Origin: Riptortus pedestris
Lineage: Eukaryota; Arthropoda; Insecta; Hemiptera; Alydidae
Reading direction: 5' to 3'
Assembly: GCA_019009955.1 (NCBI GenBank)
Contig: CM032233.1
Span: 121,995,501 to 122,059,500, forward strand
Length of the DNA stretch: 64,000 nt
The notes beneath the pieces are model-generated. The model did no database searches. It was not told the DNA's origin and worked only from the letters and a program-made list of their open reading frames with translations. Made by a program: the position numbers and the translations under genes. The number at the start of each line of letters is the position of its first letter. Position 1 is the first letter of the stretch. Shown piece after piece: positions 33,335-45,689 of this stretch.

Positions 33335-33765
33335 TTTTTTTTATTTTAAGTAGGTGTCATGAAGAAGAATGAAGTACTAATGGGGGAAATTGTATTGAAG
33401 ATGATGGTTTGGAAAGATGGTCTGAGGAAGTGGCAAATCTGCAGGTGGCATGGAGCCTGATAATCAATTCCAAGTAGTAATGGGGTGAGGGGGGAATTAT
33501 ATAGAAGAAGATGTTTGGGCGAAGGACGCAGGAGATCTGCTGGTGGGCAAGAGCCTATCTGCTAATCCATTCCAAGTATACATGGGGGGAATTATATAGA
33601 AGAAGATGGTTGGGTGAGGAAGCAGGATATTAGCTGGTGGCGAGCAGGCTATCGGCTAATCCATTCCAAGTACTAATGGGGGGGGGATTATATAGAAGAA
33701 GGTGGTTTGGAGGAGGATGTGGGAGATGATCTGGTGGCGATGAGTCTATCTTCTAATCCATTCCA

Positions 33766-34509
33766 TTCCAATTCTGCTGTTCTTTGAATCATTTTACACA
33801 GGCTAATCACAGGTTTGAATTGAATAATTGGAGCTAACGATATAGATAATGGTGGGCCAATGGGGAATCATCCAGAATCTCTAGCATCCAATTGGAATAT
33901 TCTTCTCGAGTCAAATTGACTATTAAGGAGATGTGCAATAGGCTGGGAGGCCCTTGATAAACTAAGCACCTCTTAGAATAACAGGCTATTGTTGCCTTCA
34001 ACTTATTGTTCATCTCTTCCGCCTTAGGAATGCCCATGTAAGCACGACTCGATATTTATTTTGGGGGAGGGGTGTATAAAGAAAGAGCTATTTTAAGAGA
34101 TAATGACATATTTGTGAGTGAGGGTTAACTGAAAGTTAAAATCAAACAATTTTAATTAGTTCAGTAAATGGAGAATTGTAGGACATAGTTGTACTAGATA
34201 AATAAAATAAATGGCTATATTATGTAATTGTTTGATTCGACCTTTAATAACGCAGTTATTCAGTACATTTTTTTTTAAATAAATGTTTTCAAGTAGTACT
34301 TAAGCTTCTAAAATTCTTTATAAACTTAATCTGATTAGTAATATTTAAACATCATATGTATTAACTTTGATTTATTTGTTTACTGTGACGTGTTAATTGA
34401 CTTCGTTGGACGTTTCTATATTATAGTGTTTAATTGTCAAGATAATCGTATATACTATGTCGTTCCCTAGTTGCCCACTCCTGAAAGAAATAAGTAAATC
34501 ATGTCCAGT
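33766..34509. other. Unassigned AT-rich sequence
   Basis: No recognised gene or family repeat; a G-rich run at 34062-34071. Confidence 0.4.
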
Positions 34510-35564
34510 TTATGAATGAAAAAATTTTTCCAGGGGCATTAAGTCATCACTTGTGGCTATAAACTTATTCAAGTATTGCTCTCTATGATAGCTGTATTCC
34601 GAGCATTGCAATAATAAATGTTTTAATCCGCCCGATATAAATCCCTGGCAGCAGTCACAAATTTCATCGGATTTTATTATTTTCATTTTTATATTGTGAC
34701 ACAGCTTCAAGTAATCGTTATTTGAAATTCTCAGTTGGCTAACTAATCTTACTTTCTTCATATTCACTTTGAATTTCAGATAATCTTTGGGTTGGAGACT
34801 GGTATAATGACTGGCACTTCAATAAAAAGGAGTTTGAAGCAGTTGCCATCGAACCAGTAGTTTTTTATATTAAATCTACGCTTCATATGTCGACCTCTGG
34901 GCACCATTTAGCCAGAATATATGAGAGATTCTGTTATAACAGCAACATAATTTTCAAAGAGACAATTTGAATTTTCTGAATTAAAGTATATTCTTTCCGA
35001 ATAAAATAGGTCATGGACAAATTCGGAAATGTTTTCCTCTTTCCATTTAATAAGCATGTCAGGGGTGTTAAGTACAAGTTGGATTCTCCACATTTCTTTA
35101 AGACTTGTTACTTGGAATGTGAGTTTACAAGGAAGGAACGAAAAAGAAAAGAATCTCAGTTCTATTGTGTGGTTTTCATGTTAGACTAATAATATCCATT
35201 TGCTTCCAGGAAAATGAAACTCCGAAACTAATAAATGTTAATAACGTTTTAGGGTCACACCCTAATCCTTCTATGCTTTTCCTCGATAATACCAATATTA
35301 ATAAAGCCGAATTTTTGGTTTAATGTCCATTGAAGCCATGTTTTGTCTCCTTCTAGCTGAAAATTCGAATTCTCATAGAGCGCATGTTATGCCACGTGAT
35401 ATTTGGTGCACATATTTAGAAGTCCATTTATGTATTTCTTTATATTTGTGATTGATTAACAAATACTTTGTAGACAAGATATTCCATATTTTGTCATTGC
35501 TAGTAGAATCATCAGAACCCGAAAAATGTCGATCAACGTAGAATATACATATAATTTTACACAA
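34510..35564 (-). pseudogene. Scattered LINE-like coding debris
   Basis: The clearest piece (34767 down to 34510) reads VSQLRISNNDYLKLCHNIKM then CDCCQGFISGGLKHLLLQC and YHREQYL, the LINE C-terminal pattern C.C...(E)..HLLL.C..Y..R. Further upstream on the same strand are shorter open pieces (35093-34908 and 35564-35373) in several frames, including NYWFDGNC, which resembles the PWWDxxC linker between endonuclease and reverse transcriptase. No reverse-transcriptase core is found, so a large internal part is missing. The upstream pieces are much less certain than the C-terminal one. Confidence 0.45.
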
Positions 35565-35779
35565 ACACTAGAAATTAATTTATATATATGTATTTATATT
35601 TAGATGCATTACATTTAGTGGTTGCAGTTTGTCAATGTAAAGAGGATAGCTAAATGGGAAAGGGAAGTTACAGAAGCCGATCAGGGAGTAATGTTAAATA
35701 AACCGTTCGAGAAGGGTGATTAGGGGAGAACGGTTGCCGATAATTGGCACCAATCATACTCACACTGTGAGCTCGATGG

Positions 35780-36996
35780 GAGCAGTCTCCCCATTCCATT
35801 CATAGGCATCGATAGTAGCAAGATTTCCCTTCCATTCGTGGCCATCGATAGCAGCAAGCCCCTCTTTCCATTCTTAGGCATCGATAGCAGCAAGCCCCTC
35901 TTTCCATTCTTAGGCATCGATAGCAGCAAGCCCCTCTTTCCATTCTTAGGCATCGATAGCAGCAAGTCCCTCTTTCCATTCTTAGGCATCGATAGCAGCA
36001 AGCCCCTCTTTCCATTCTTAGGCATCGATAGCAGCATGCTCCCCCTTTCATTCATCGGCATCGATAGCAGCAAGCTCCTCTTCCATTCTTAGGCATCGAT
36101 AGCAGCAAGCTCCCCTTTCCATTCATAGACATTGATAGCAGCAAGCTCCTCTTCCATTCTTATGCCTCGATAGCATCAAGCTTCCCTTTCCATTCATAGA
36201 CATTGATAGCAGCAAGCTCCCCATCCATTCTTATGCCTCGATAGCAGCATGCTTCCCCTTTCATTCATCGGCATCGATAGCAGCAAGCTCCTCTTCCATT
36301 CTTAGGCATCCATAGCTGTAAGCTCTCCTTACCATTCTTAGACATCGATAGCAACAAGCTCCCCACTCCATTCTTAGGCATCGATAGCAGCAAGCTCCCC
36401 TTTCCATTCATAGACATTGATAGCAGCAAGCTTCCCATCCATTCTTATGCCTCGATAGCAGCATGCTCCCCCATTCATTCATCGGCATCGATAACAGCAA
36501 GCTCCTCTTCCATTCTTAGGCATCCATAGCTGTAAGCTCCACTTACCATTCTTAGACATCGATAGCAACAAGCTCCCCACTCCATTCTTAGGCATCGATA
36601 GCAGCAAGCTCCCCTTTCCATTCTTATACATCGATAGCAAAAAGCTCCCCGCTCCATTCTTAGGCATCGATAGCAGCAAGCTCCCCACTCCATTCTTAGG
36701 CATCGATAGCAGCAAGCTCCCCTTACCATTCTTAGACATCGATAGCAACAAGCTCCCCACTCCATTCTTAGGCATCGATAGCAACAAGCTCCCCTTACCA
36801 TTCTTAGACATCGATAGCAACAAGCTCCCCACTCCATTCTTAGGCATCGATAGCAGCAAGCTCCCCTTTCCATTCTTAGGCATCGATAGCAACAAGCTCC
36901 CCTTACCATTCTTAGACATCGATAGCAACAAGCTCCCCACTCCATTCTTAGGCATCGATAGCAACAAGCTCCCCTTTCCATTCTTAGGCATCGATT
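35780..36996. repeat. 36-bp minisatellite, about 33 copies
   Basis: Unit GGCATCGATAGCAGCAAGCT then CCCCTTTCCATTCTTA (36 bp). Two main variants, with CCCCACTCC or CCCCTTACC and GGCATCG or GACATCG, alternate in the right part (36540-36980), giving a 72-bp or longer secondary period. A length of 12 codons explains the repeated MPKNGKGSLLLS open frames on the minus strand. Confidence 0.95.
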
Positions 36997-37004
36997 AGCC
37001 ACCA

Positions 37005-37494
37005 TTGGACTTCGTAGATAAAAGCTGTAAACCAATTAGCCACTACTACATTAGAGCCACTGAACATGATATCCTCCCGTCGTGATGCACAATCAGCCAG
37101 TAATGACAGCATCTTTCCAAAGATTCGACAATATTTGTATGTTTGGCTATAGTACACCAAATTATTTATATATTTACAAAGCCATTTATGCTTTTGTCAT
37201 ATAATATTTACTAATATGAATAAATACATTAAATTTTATTTCATTAATGCTAATGGACTCGAGTAACAGTCTAACAATAATTCTGTGTCATTGGCAGTTT
37301 GATGCATTCCAAGCTTAATGAATTAATTGGTTCCCGCATTAGCACTAATGGAAAGGTATGTATGCCAACTTCACAATTATAAAATTAATTAAAAATGTAT
37401 TTCTATTTAACAAACAATAATTAATTGATGGAGCAGTCTGTACTGTTGCTTTACTCCTGGCCTGTCATACTGATGAGCTACAAATCATGTTCCC
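37005..37494. other. Unassigned sequence
   Basis: AT-rich, no recognised feature. Confidence 0.4.
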
Positions 37495-37930
37495 TGAAGG
37501 ACCTACCTAATGGAGCAACTGATCCCGTTAGCTGAAGGGCAGGTCTATTCATGGAGCAACTGATCCCGTTAGCTGAAGGGCCGGTCTATTCATGGAGCAA
37601 CTGATCCCGTTAGCTGAAGGGCCGGTCTATTCATGGAGCAACTGATCCCGTTAGCTGAAGGGCCTGTCTATTCATGGAGCAACTGATCCCGTTCCCTGAA
37701 GGGCCTGTCTATTCATGGAGCTGCTGATCCCGTTCCCTGAAGGGCCTGTCTATTCATGGAGCTGCTGATCCCGTTCCCTGAAGGGCCTGTCTATTCATGG
37801 AGCTGCTGATCCCGTTCCCTGAAGGGCCTGTCTATCCATTCAGCAACTGATCCCGTTCCCTGAAGGGCCTATCTATCTATGGATCAACTGACCCCGTTTC
37901 CTGAAGGGCCTGTCTATTCATGGAGCTGCT
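37495..37930. repeat. 41-bp minisatellite, about 10 copies
   Basis: Unit TGATCCCGTTCCCTGAAGGG then CCTGTCTATTCATGGAGCTG and C. Units 1-4 carry TTAGCTGAAGG and GCAAC; later ones TTCCCTGAAGG and GCTGC, so variants are clustered, as expected from local expansion. Confidence 0.95.
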
Positions 37931-38975
37931 AGTTAATTTATTCTCGTTAAAAGACGGCGAGAGATATTGACGATAAACCTGTTTCATAAAGCCTTTGAAT
38001 TTTATTTCCATGGCTAGAAATCTACTTTCATCTCTCCATCACCTGAGGGAAGGCTGTTTGTGAATTTTATCACTCCACTAACCACGGTTACACTTGAAAA
38101 GGCTGGGAGAATGGTAGACTGCATTAGCTTAAACAGTATTTAATTTCCTTGGAGAATTACTTGTACTGAATTCAATTAAACAAAACGACAGCTTCCCAGG
38201 CCAACTCTAGATCGTGGTAATAACAATTGTATTTTAAATCCCTCCGGCATTCTCAATGTTTCATTAGACTCAGAGAGGCTTTAATGAAAATCTGAAGAAC
38301 TCTTTAATGAGAGAAAACTTTTTGGGCTGAGGGGAATTGGAGAAGAGAAGAAGGAATTGAATTAGTTGCAGTTAGCACATAGCGAAAGTGGAGTAATTGC
38401 CTGAGGAAGTTTACCTTCATTTAATACTTGATCGAGTGAGACGTGAGTCTTAATGAAATAGTTAATGGAATGTATGAATATGCAAAGGCCTCTCACGAGG
38501 AGTCTTCTAACCATCAACATCACTTCTTTGTTGGGAGTCCCTCAACGAATGGTACTTTTAAAGTTTAAACAGAGAAACATGTCAAACAAAGGATGAAAAA
38601 AAAAGGAATCCTCCTAAGCATTCCCTTAGTCATATATAATACTAGATGTTTGCCTGCTGATGATGCCGGTTGAAATAATAATGGTTTTGTAGTCCAAATA
38701 TGGTGAGATTTAACTTAATTCCAAAATACAAATCCTCTATATTCATCTACTTTCTCAAACCCCTCTCAAGCGTTTTCTCTTATTCCTGTTAAATCAAAAT
38801 TTTCTATTGGACAAATAATTATCAATTTATGTTCAGAATAGCTGTTACCAATCAATTACGCTTTGAGATAATGATGGTTCCTGTGAGAATATAAGGACGC
38901 AATAAATGAGATTGTAGCAGAAGTACAGTCCATATTTATCACACTTTCCCCTCACCTGTTTCCGTAGACGAAAAC
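37931..38975. other. Unassigned sequence
   Basis: No coding motif, known repeat or element end recognised. Confidence 0.4.
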
Positions 38976-39573
38976 GTCCGTCACGCAGGTGATGTGTAAA
39001 CTAAGCAGATTCCCCTCGTGAAATTTAATAATAGATAAACCTCCCTGCTGACACAAACCACCGTGAATATTAAGTGAATAACGGTAATAAGAAATCTTTC
39101 CCCTCCCGACGGGAAGCGTTTCAAACGTAAACAAACAGGTCCGCCACGGCTCACCCGAACGAAAAACAATAATTGAAACATATCAGAATATAACATATTA
39201 ATTTTATTGAAAATTATGTACTATATCTAGTACTGTAATTTATAATGAATCAGAATAATTTTTATCTCAATCAATCAAATTTTAGTAGTCCAAGAATTTA
39301 AGACGGGGAGGGGATCACAAGAACATATTTACATCTATCTCGTATAATAAAGGTCTCTGGAAAACAATATTTGGTATTTAAGCTTCGAATAATGTGGTTT
39401 ATTATATAACAGAGTATTGTTTATGTAGCACGAGTAGAAGTAGGGTTTTACTGAAGACTGAAAACTGAAAAATGCAAATATCTCGGTTAATATTCAAGAT
39501 AGAGAATAAATAAATATATATACCGAGTTTGGTAACGATCAAACTAAAATTGCGACCGATAGAGTGGTAACAG

Positions 39574-39609
<36 letters not shown>

Positions 39610-39722
39610 TTTTGAACGGACCTCATTTTCGTCGCAGGTAGGTTCACTGGACATTTGAAGAAAAAATTCGAAAGTTGCGTCATGAGTACGATCTTAAAAG
39701 CTGATTTCTCTTAAAGGAAATA
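38976..39722 (+). mobile_element. HINE copy, long subfamily
   Basis: 5' end GTCCGTCACGCAGGTGATGT (mutated hairpin loop), then AACTAAGCAGATTCCCCTCG. The interior includes the long-subfamily block (GGAAGCGTTTCAAACGTAAA; AATCAAATTTTAGTAGTCC) and (TA)n at 39575-39605. A degraded 3' hairpin (CTGATTTCTCTTAAAGGAAA) ends near 39722. Confidence 0.65.
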
Positions 39723-40482
39723 GACCAAAAACGCAGAATCAGTCAGTTCCGCTCCGAAGTAGGTACAATGAATTTGTCCGTCTTTTTTTGCCTTTCATCA
39801 AGTTATCAGCCACCCTCTCTTTGACAGAGACTTCTTCTTCGACGCACCAAATTAGTGGGAGCGGCGTCGTCATCGGAAAGGGATGAAGCTCACTTGAATG
39901 AATGAATGAATTTAGCCTTTATAATATAGAGTAAAGTGAAACTAATAGTTTACAAAATTAATATACACATGATTATAAGGTACAAAATACAAGTGCACTA
40001 ATAAACAATATTCCTAACATACTTTGAATTTAGAAAACAACTTATGTTTCACTCTCTATAGGCCTTCCCCGAAGGGAGTATGGTCTAACTTCGTGGAATG
40101 ACCTACTCTATTGGGAGGCCCCCTTATTTATTGCTAATTTATTCACTCTGCCGGCATTTGGTAACCTCCCTCGACGGTTACCCATCGCCAAAGAGGTTCT
40201 TTCTTCCCCCAGTCGCTGACTCATAGAGGTAAGCACAGTAATCTGACATCCTGTGACGTCGACTCACGACCAATATGACAACAAAATAATCCTTTGAATT
40301 TGATCACATACCCAGAATGTTGTTGCATTCTAGATTCTCTTTTATACGCCAAATGTGTGAAGAACATCCTCAATTAATAGGAACAAATGTATGTTTAGCT
40401 TGGCCAATATTGATAGGCGAAAATAAATATCATTTTTTATTTAACAATTTTATGAACATTATTAAAATAAGTGTCATCAAAT
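39723..40482. other. Unassigned sequence
   Basis: Includes GAATGAATGAATGAATTTAG at about 39897 and a GC-richer stretch (40060-40260) without a recognisable frame. Confidence 0.4.
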
Positions 40483-40710
40483 GTATTCTTTTATTTATTT
40501 ATTAACATCCACTTTAAGCTACTATGGCTAATTGGGACGGGTTATCTACAGGTTACCATCCTTTTCTAGCCAGGGTGGGACTGAGGATTTTATTTAATGA
40601 GTTCGCCACTAAATAAATTCCTATATACCCAGACAAGAATCGACCTCGCCACTCTAGGTTTACCATGTGAGATTAAAGCCAACGCTTTTACTCACACGGC
40701 TAACTAACCC
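40483..40710 (-). mobile_element. tRNA-derived SINE, copy 3, with 9-bp target duplication
   Basis: Same family, reversed: ATTTATTAACATCCACTTTA at left, CTCACACGGCTAACTAACCC at right. TCATCAAAT flanks both sides (40474-40482 and 40711-40719). The B box is mutated (TCTTGTCTGGG/AAGAATCGACC region). Confidence 0.8.
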
Positions 40711-40719
40711 TCATCAAAT

Positions 40720-41228
40720 TTTGTTCTGAAATTCTCTCATAATAAATTTGTATTTCTTAAATGCAAAATAACATTTAAAACAAAATACACTCAAAACACA
40801 AATTGTTACCACATACCCCTCCCTATTACCAATTCACTATTTAAATTACTAACTAAAAATCTCTATTTGGGAGAATTACATTAAAAATATGTTTGGGAAG
40901 ATAATAATTAAGGCAATTATTTCATGGAAAGACTTTCTCTCTTCATTTAGCATTTTAAAAATTCAAAATCAGTGCTCTCAACTCCATTAAATAAATAACT
41001 TGTTTAACATAATAGCTTAGATAGAACATTATTCTAAGAAATTCAAAACTAATGTGTTTACAATTTTTGGTCATTATCATATTAGATTTTTAATTTAACA
41101 TGAAAAATTTAAAGAACTCAAAACTAAATAATAAATTCACATTACAGCTTTGAGTTATATGCATATATAAAATTGTAATTTCGGCCTGAATATTGATTTT
41201 TCATTTTCGAAAGTTGCACATTAGTTTT
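40720..41228. other. AT-rich DNA, no recognised feature
   Basis: Long A/T-rich unique-looking stretch. Confidence 0.45.
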
Positions 41229-41348
41229 AGCAGATTTCCCTTGAGGGAAATCAGCTATTGAGGTCGTACTCATGACGCGAGTTTCGAAAAATTTCTTCAA
41301 ATGTCCATCGATCCTACCCAGGAGATGACGAAAATGAGGTCCGTTCAA

Positions 41349-41409
<61 letters not shown>

Positions 41410-41891
41410 TATATATAGATATATATATTTGTCTGTTAACGCTCTAGCGGTCGCAATTTTTGTTTGATCGTTACCAAACTCGGAATTTAATCGTTTTATG
41501 TAAAAAGGAAGATGAAGTTCGTTAATGGCTGAAATCGGACCAGTGGGAGGGGGGGGGTTTAGAGGGGGGATTTTCGAAAATTCGAAATATCTCCGTTACC
41601 ATACGTCGGATCAAAAAATTGTATAGAACCAATCTTATTGCAAATTAAATTTACTATAAATATTGTTCTATACATTTATTCTGTATCTTTAATATTAACC
41701 GAGATATTTGGATTTGTATTGTGAGTGTGGTCGGCTATGTTCGGGAGTTTCCGCCGAGCGCACTAGCGCTAGTGTGGCCGTTTCACTAACTATTCGTCCT
41801 CATGAGAATAGGTTATTACTAGGCAGATTTCTCTATTGTAAAACTGCACGTGGGAAATCTGCTTAGTTTACGCAGCCCCTGCGTGACGGAC
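41229..41891 (-). mobile_element. HINE copy, full length
   Basis: AGCAGATTTCCCTTGAGGGA at left after TTTT, CAGCCCCTGCGTGACGGAC at right before TTTTT. (AT)n at about 41354-41430, G-tract 41550-41558. Length 663 bp, close to the copy at 29415. Confidence 0.75.
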
Positions 41892-42529
41892 TTTTTCATT
41901 TCACATGGAATTGAAACCATTTCAAAACTTTTTGGCTTTGTTGTCTGTTTGTTCTCATTTCACGCCTAAACGAATGAAGCAAATGGAACTTGGTAAGAAT
42001 ATTATCAGTAATGACACTTAGACTAATATTTTAAAAAACGAACAAAAGTGTTGGTTGTAAGGGAGCCCAGTAATGATAAATATATATCGATATTTCGTTT
42101 CGTATGGGTATTTCGTCGAACGTGCAAAAAATTAAAGTGGTTTATTATTGAGAGTAACGTTTGTACGTACGTACTTTTGTCGTTTTAAAAAAGTTTAAAC
42201 AAGATGTATACTAAAATCTATGGTGGGGGGTTAGCATATGCAGAGTGCCTATACATCTAAACGAAAGCCAGAATCTGTATTTGTACAAACTCTTACTGAA
42301 TTTTAAGCTATATAGCATTTCTATGCTGGACAGGCGTGGGGGTTGTAGAGCTGGCCGAACGCGAATAATATTTCGTTTTTTATCAAAAATGTACATAATA
42401 AAAAATTATTTTTTGTTATTCAGAGTACCTTTTATTTTTTTAATATACCTTTTTTTGAGTGGCATTATACGTTTTTGATATCTAGATCAGTAGATTGATG
42501 GGCCTCAACACAACCAGGGGTCAGTGATC
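41892..42529. other. Unassigned AT-rich sequence
   Basis: No feature recognised. Short + and - frames at 42211-42478 look random. Confidence 0.35.
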
Positions 42530-43205
42530 AGTTCATTTGATATCCACTTGCTCGTGGGTGGACTCACGTGCACGGGTCCCTGCGTTCGGGGAATGCCCTC
42601 CTTACGGGAAGCAGGTAAGTCCCCCCTGTTTTTCCTGAAGTAGGGGAACTGTAGGGACAGTAGGTTCTTAGTCGGCTTTGCTGTGTCGGGTCAGGGAACA
42701 TTCAAGGCCTTTGGAGTAGCTGGAAACAGCTCACTCAATAAAGGTGCTACGGGCAAGCCACCTCGGTGGCGCGTGGTGGCCAGAGCAGGAAATTGCTTCT
42801 GTCTGCTGGTCGTTGGCCTAGTGTGTTGGACGCACGGAGACGAAAGGCCATGCAAACGGTACATGTTGTCTGCCTGCTGAAGCTAGAGGTTTGTCCCTTC
42901 CCGGGAAGTGGCCTTTCATGCCGCTTTCCAACAGTGAGCTGTAGGGAGGAATGGAGAAGATAAGTTGGTTACGGTCTTATCGGCTAGGTACAACTTCCGC
43001 TAATTTCACTCTTCCGTACACTGCGTACGCACTGCTCGAGGGCGGGATTTAAGGGAGGCATAGTGTTAGTGATCCCGAGGGGCTGACAGACGTATATACT
43101 CGTTAGGCTCCCGTTGACTAAAACGACTGCAACACAAGCGCACTCTTGTAGAGAACTCGTGAACTAATGTTCCCAATACAGGGCAGCCCATGGGGGTGTA
43201 AGCTG
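42530..43205. other. GC-rich unassigned segment
   Basis: About 675 bp at roughly half GC, in sharp contrast to the AT-rich surroundings, between AT-rich DNA and a HINE 5' end. Overlapping frames are open on both strands (for example + 42683-42880 and minus LQQADNMYRLHGLSSPC). It may be a piece of a retroelement 5' region or a captured genic fragment. I recognise no domain. Confidence 0.4.
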
Positions 43206-43219
43206 AAGATAAAAATTAA

Positions 43220-44072
43220 GTCCGTCACTCAGGGGCTCCGTAAACTAAGCAGATTTCCGAAGTGCTAGTATAACACTCGAGATCTCATATCACCTCGTGC
43301 TCTCTATTTATATGTAAAAACCGATGAGCAGATCAAGGGGGGGGGGCTACTGACGCTAGAGAACAATAAATTCCGAATAACGCGCTTCACATTTGAGTTA
43401 CCAATAAATGCATAGAAAACAATAGCTGAAAATCAAAATTTTAACAAGATTGATTCTATAATATTTTATGATCCGACTTATATTAACGAAAATATTTTGA
43501 ATCTTCTAATTCTCCCCATTTTTAAACCACCACTTATCCAGGTCCGATCTCATCGAATAAGAAATATGATCTTTAGTGTTGGCTGAAACAGCTAAATATC
43601 GAGTATAGTATAGATCAAATAAACATTTTTCAGTAAAAAACGAAAAATCGTAATTTGTCTCGAAAAGTAATGATTCAATGAAAACCGTATTTAATATTTG
43701 TCCTTGGAATAAGATGGTTCATGATATAACAGTTCACAGTAAATATGACATGAGTAGAAGTGGGGGTTTGCTGAATGCCAAAAATTAAAATAGGGAAATA
43801 TCTCGGTTATTAACCAACATAAAGAAACTTGTATACAATAACATTTGTAGAAAATTACATTTTCAATATGATTGATATATGCAATTTTTCAATCCTACTC
43901 ATAATAACGGAGACATTTCGATTTTTCGAAATTCTTCCAATCCAAACCCCTCTCCACCTGCTCCGATTTCAGCCATTAATGAACGTGATATTCATTTTTA
44001 CATAAAACGTTTTAATATTGAGTTTCGTAACGATTATACAAAAATTACGACTGCTAGAACGTTAACAGACAA

Positions 44073-44122
<50 letters not shown>

Positions 44123-44216
44123 TTAAACTGTCCTCATTTTCGTTACCTCCTGGGTAGGATCGATGGACATTTGAAGAACATATTTGAAAATCCCATCATC
44201 CTAAGGGAAATCTGCT
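43220..44216 (+). mobile_element. HINE copy, divergent subfamily with normal 3' end
   Basis: 5' end GTCCGTCACTCAGGGGCTCC, AACTAAGCAGATTTCCGAAG and the 'AGTATAACACTCGAGATCTC' block shared with 26870. The 3' end is CCTAAGGGAAATCTGCTAA at 44216. Nearly 1 kb, so possibly two copies fused (a second interior starts near 43670). Confidence 0.6.
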
Positions 44217-44271
44217 AATAAGTGCAGGTTCGTTCACCGCTAAGGGTCCACGAGTCCACCACAAGTGCCGA

Positions 44272-44298
44272 CTAAAATGCAGTCCGTTCAAAACTGTA

Positions 44299-44344
<46 letters not shown>

Positions 44345-44700
44345 ACAAATTCGATATTTAATCTGTTTATGTAAAACTAAAGATCAAGTTGTTTAACGCC
44401 TGAAATTGGACCAGTGATACAGGGAGTTTAGAAGGAAGAATTTTGAAAATTCAAAATAATGATGATGATTCGGATGGAAAAATTGTATAGAACCAATGTT
44501 ATTGCAAATGCAATTGTCTATAAATGTTGTATACGGATTGTTTCAATATCTTGTTTATTAACCTATACATTTGCATTTTTAGCAGATTTCCCTTATGAGA
44601 AATCAGCTATTGTGGTCGTACTTTTGACGCGATTTTCGAAAAATGTCTTCAAATGTCCTTCGATCCTACCCAGGAGATGGCGAAAATCAGGTCCGTTCAA

Positions 44701-44762
<62 letters not shown>

Positions 44763-45687
44763 CTGTTAACGCTCTAGTGGTCGCAATTTTTGTTTGATCG
44801 TTACCAAACTCGGTATTTAATTGTTTCATGTTAAAAGAAAGATCAAATTCGTTAATGGCTGAAATCGGAAAAGTTGGAGGGGGGACTTTTGAAAATTCGA
44901 AATATCTCCGTTATAATACGTCGGATCGAAATATTGTATAGAATCAATCTTATTGCAAATTAAATTTACTATAAATATTCGTCTATACATTTATTCTCTA
45001 TGTTGAATATTAACGGAGATATTTGCATTTGTATTGTGTGTGTGGTCGCAGAAGTCGGCTATATTCGGAACTTTCCGCCGGAAGATGGCTCTGCCGTTTC
45101 CGTAACTGTTCGTACCTTGTGAATTGGTTTAGAGATTCTTACTACTACTGTTATTATTAGGCAGATTTCTCTATTGTAAATCTTCACGTGGGAAATCTGC
45201 TTAGTTTACGCAGCCACTTTTTTAGTTTCTTCTCTTAATCATGTCCTATTAACAAAAATCTGTTATACCATGAACCACTTTATTCGATGCTTAAATACCA
45301 AATATTGTTTTCATTGAACTATCACTGTGTGAGTTACATGGAAAAATGTAGAGTGATTTGTGTGTCATGAATTATGATTTCTCGGTCTCGATTCGAAAAT
45401 ATTTATCCAATCTACACGATACAGTTTCATCCACCAATTATGATCATATCCATTAACTGCTAAAACTGCATCAAAAATAGTGAGGGTGGGGGGTTTGAGG
45501 GAGAGGGTTCGAAATTTCAAAATATCTCCTTTATTATGATTCGAACCGAAAAATGTTATAGGACCAATCTTGTTAAGTTGTTTAAAATTTAATTAAATAT
45601 AAATAATTTAAAATTTGCGGTATGAATAGTGTGTTATAACTGCTCGTGGGAAATCTGGTTAATTAACGCAGCACCCGTGTGACGGAC
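44272..45687 (-). mobile_element. HINE copy hosting a nested HINE
   Basis: It starts in the 'GCAGTCCGTTCAAAACTG' block (3' hairpin missing) with (AT)n at 44299-44341, breaks at TTGCATTTTT (44571-44580), resumes with AGTTTCTTCTCTTAATCATG at 45224, and ends at a 5' terminus (CAGCACCCGTGTGACGGAC) at 45687. Confidence 0.6.
44581..45217 (-). mobile_element. HINE copy nested in a T-run of another HINE
   Basis: AGCAGATTTCCCTTATGAGA at left. The right end is shortened: CAGCC is followed directly by AC, losing CCTGCGTGACGG. (AT)n at about 44706-44757. It interrupts the host's 'GCATTTTTAGTTT' block. Confidence 0.65.
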
Positions 45688-45689
45688 TT

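Larger units (their letters stand above)
32127..33765. repeat. 93-bp minisatellite locus, copy B, interrupted by HINE DNA
   Basis: The leader ATATGCTTATGTTTTATACT ... GATATGCGTTTG (32130-32172) continues after the insertion as TTTATTTTAAGTAGGTGTCA (from 33340), then about four degenerate units to 33765. With 32179-33334 removed it aligns with copy A. Confidence 0.85.

Noticed and set aside
35720..37035. Long repeated frames on the minus strand
   Set aside because: By-products of a 36-bp tandem repeat.
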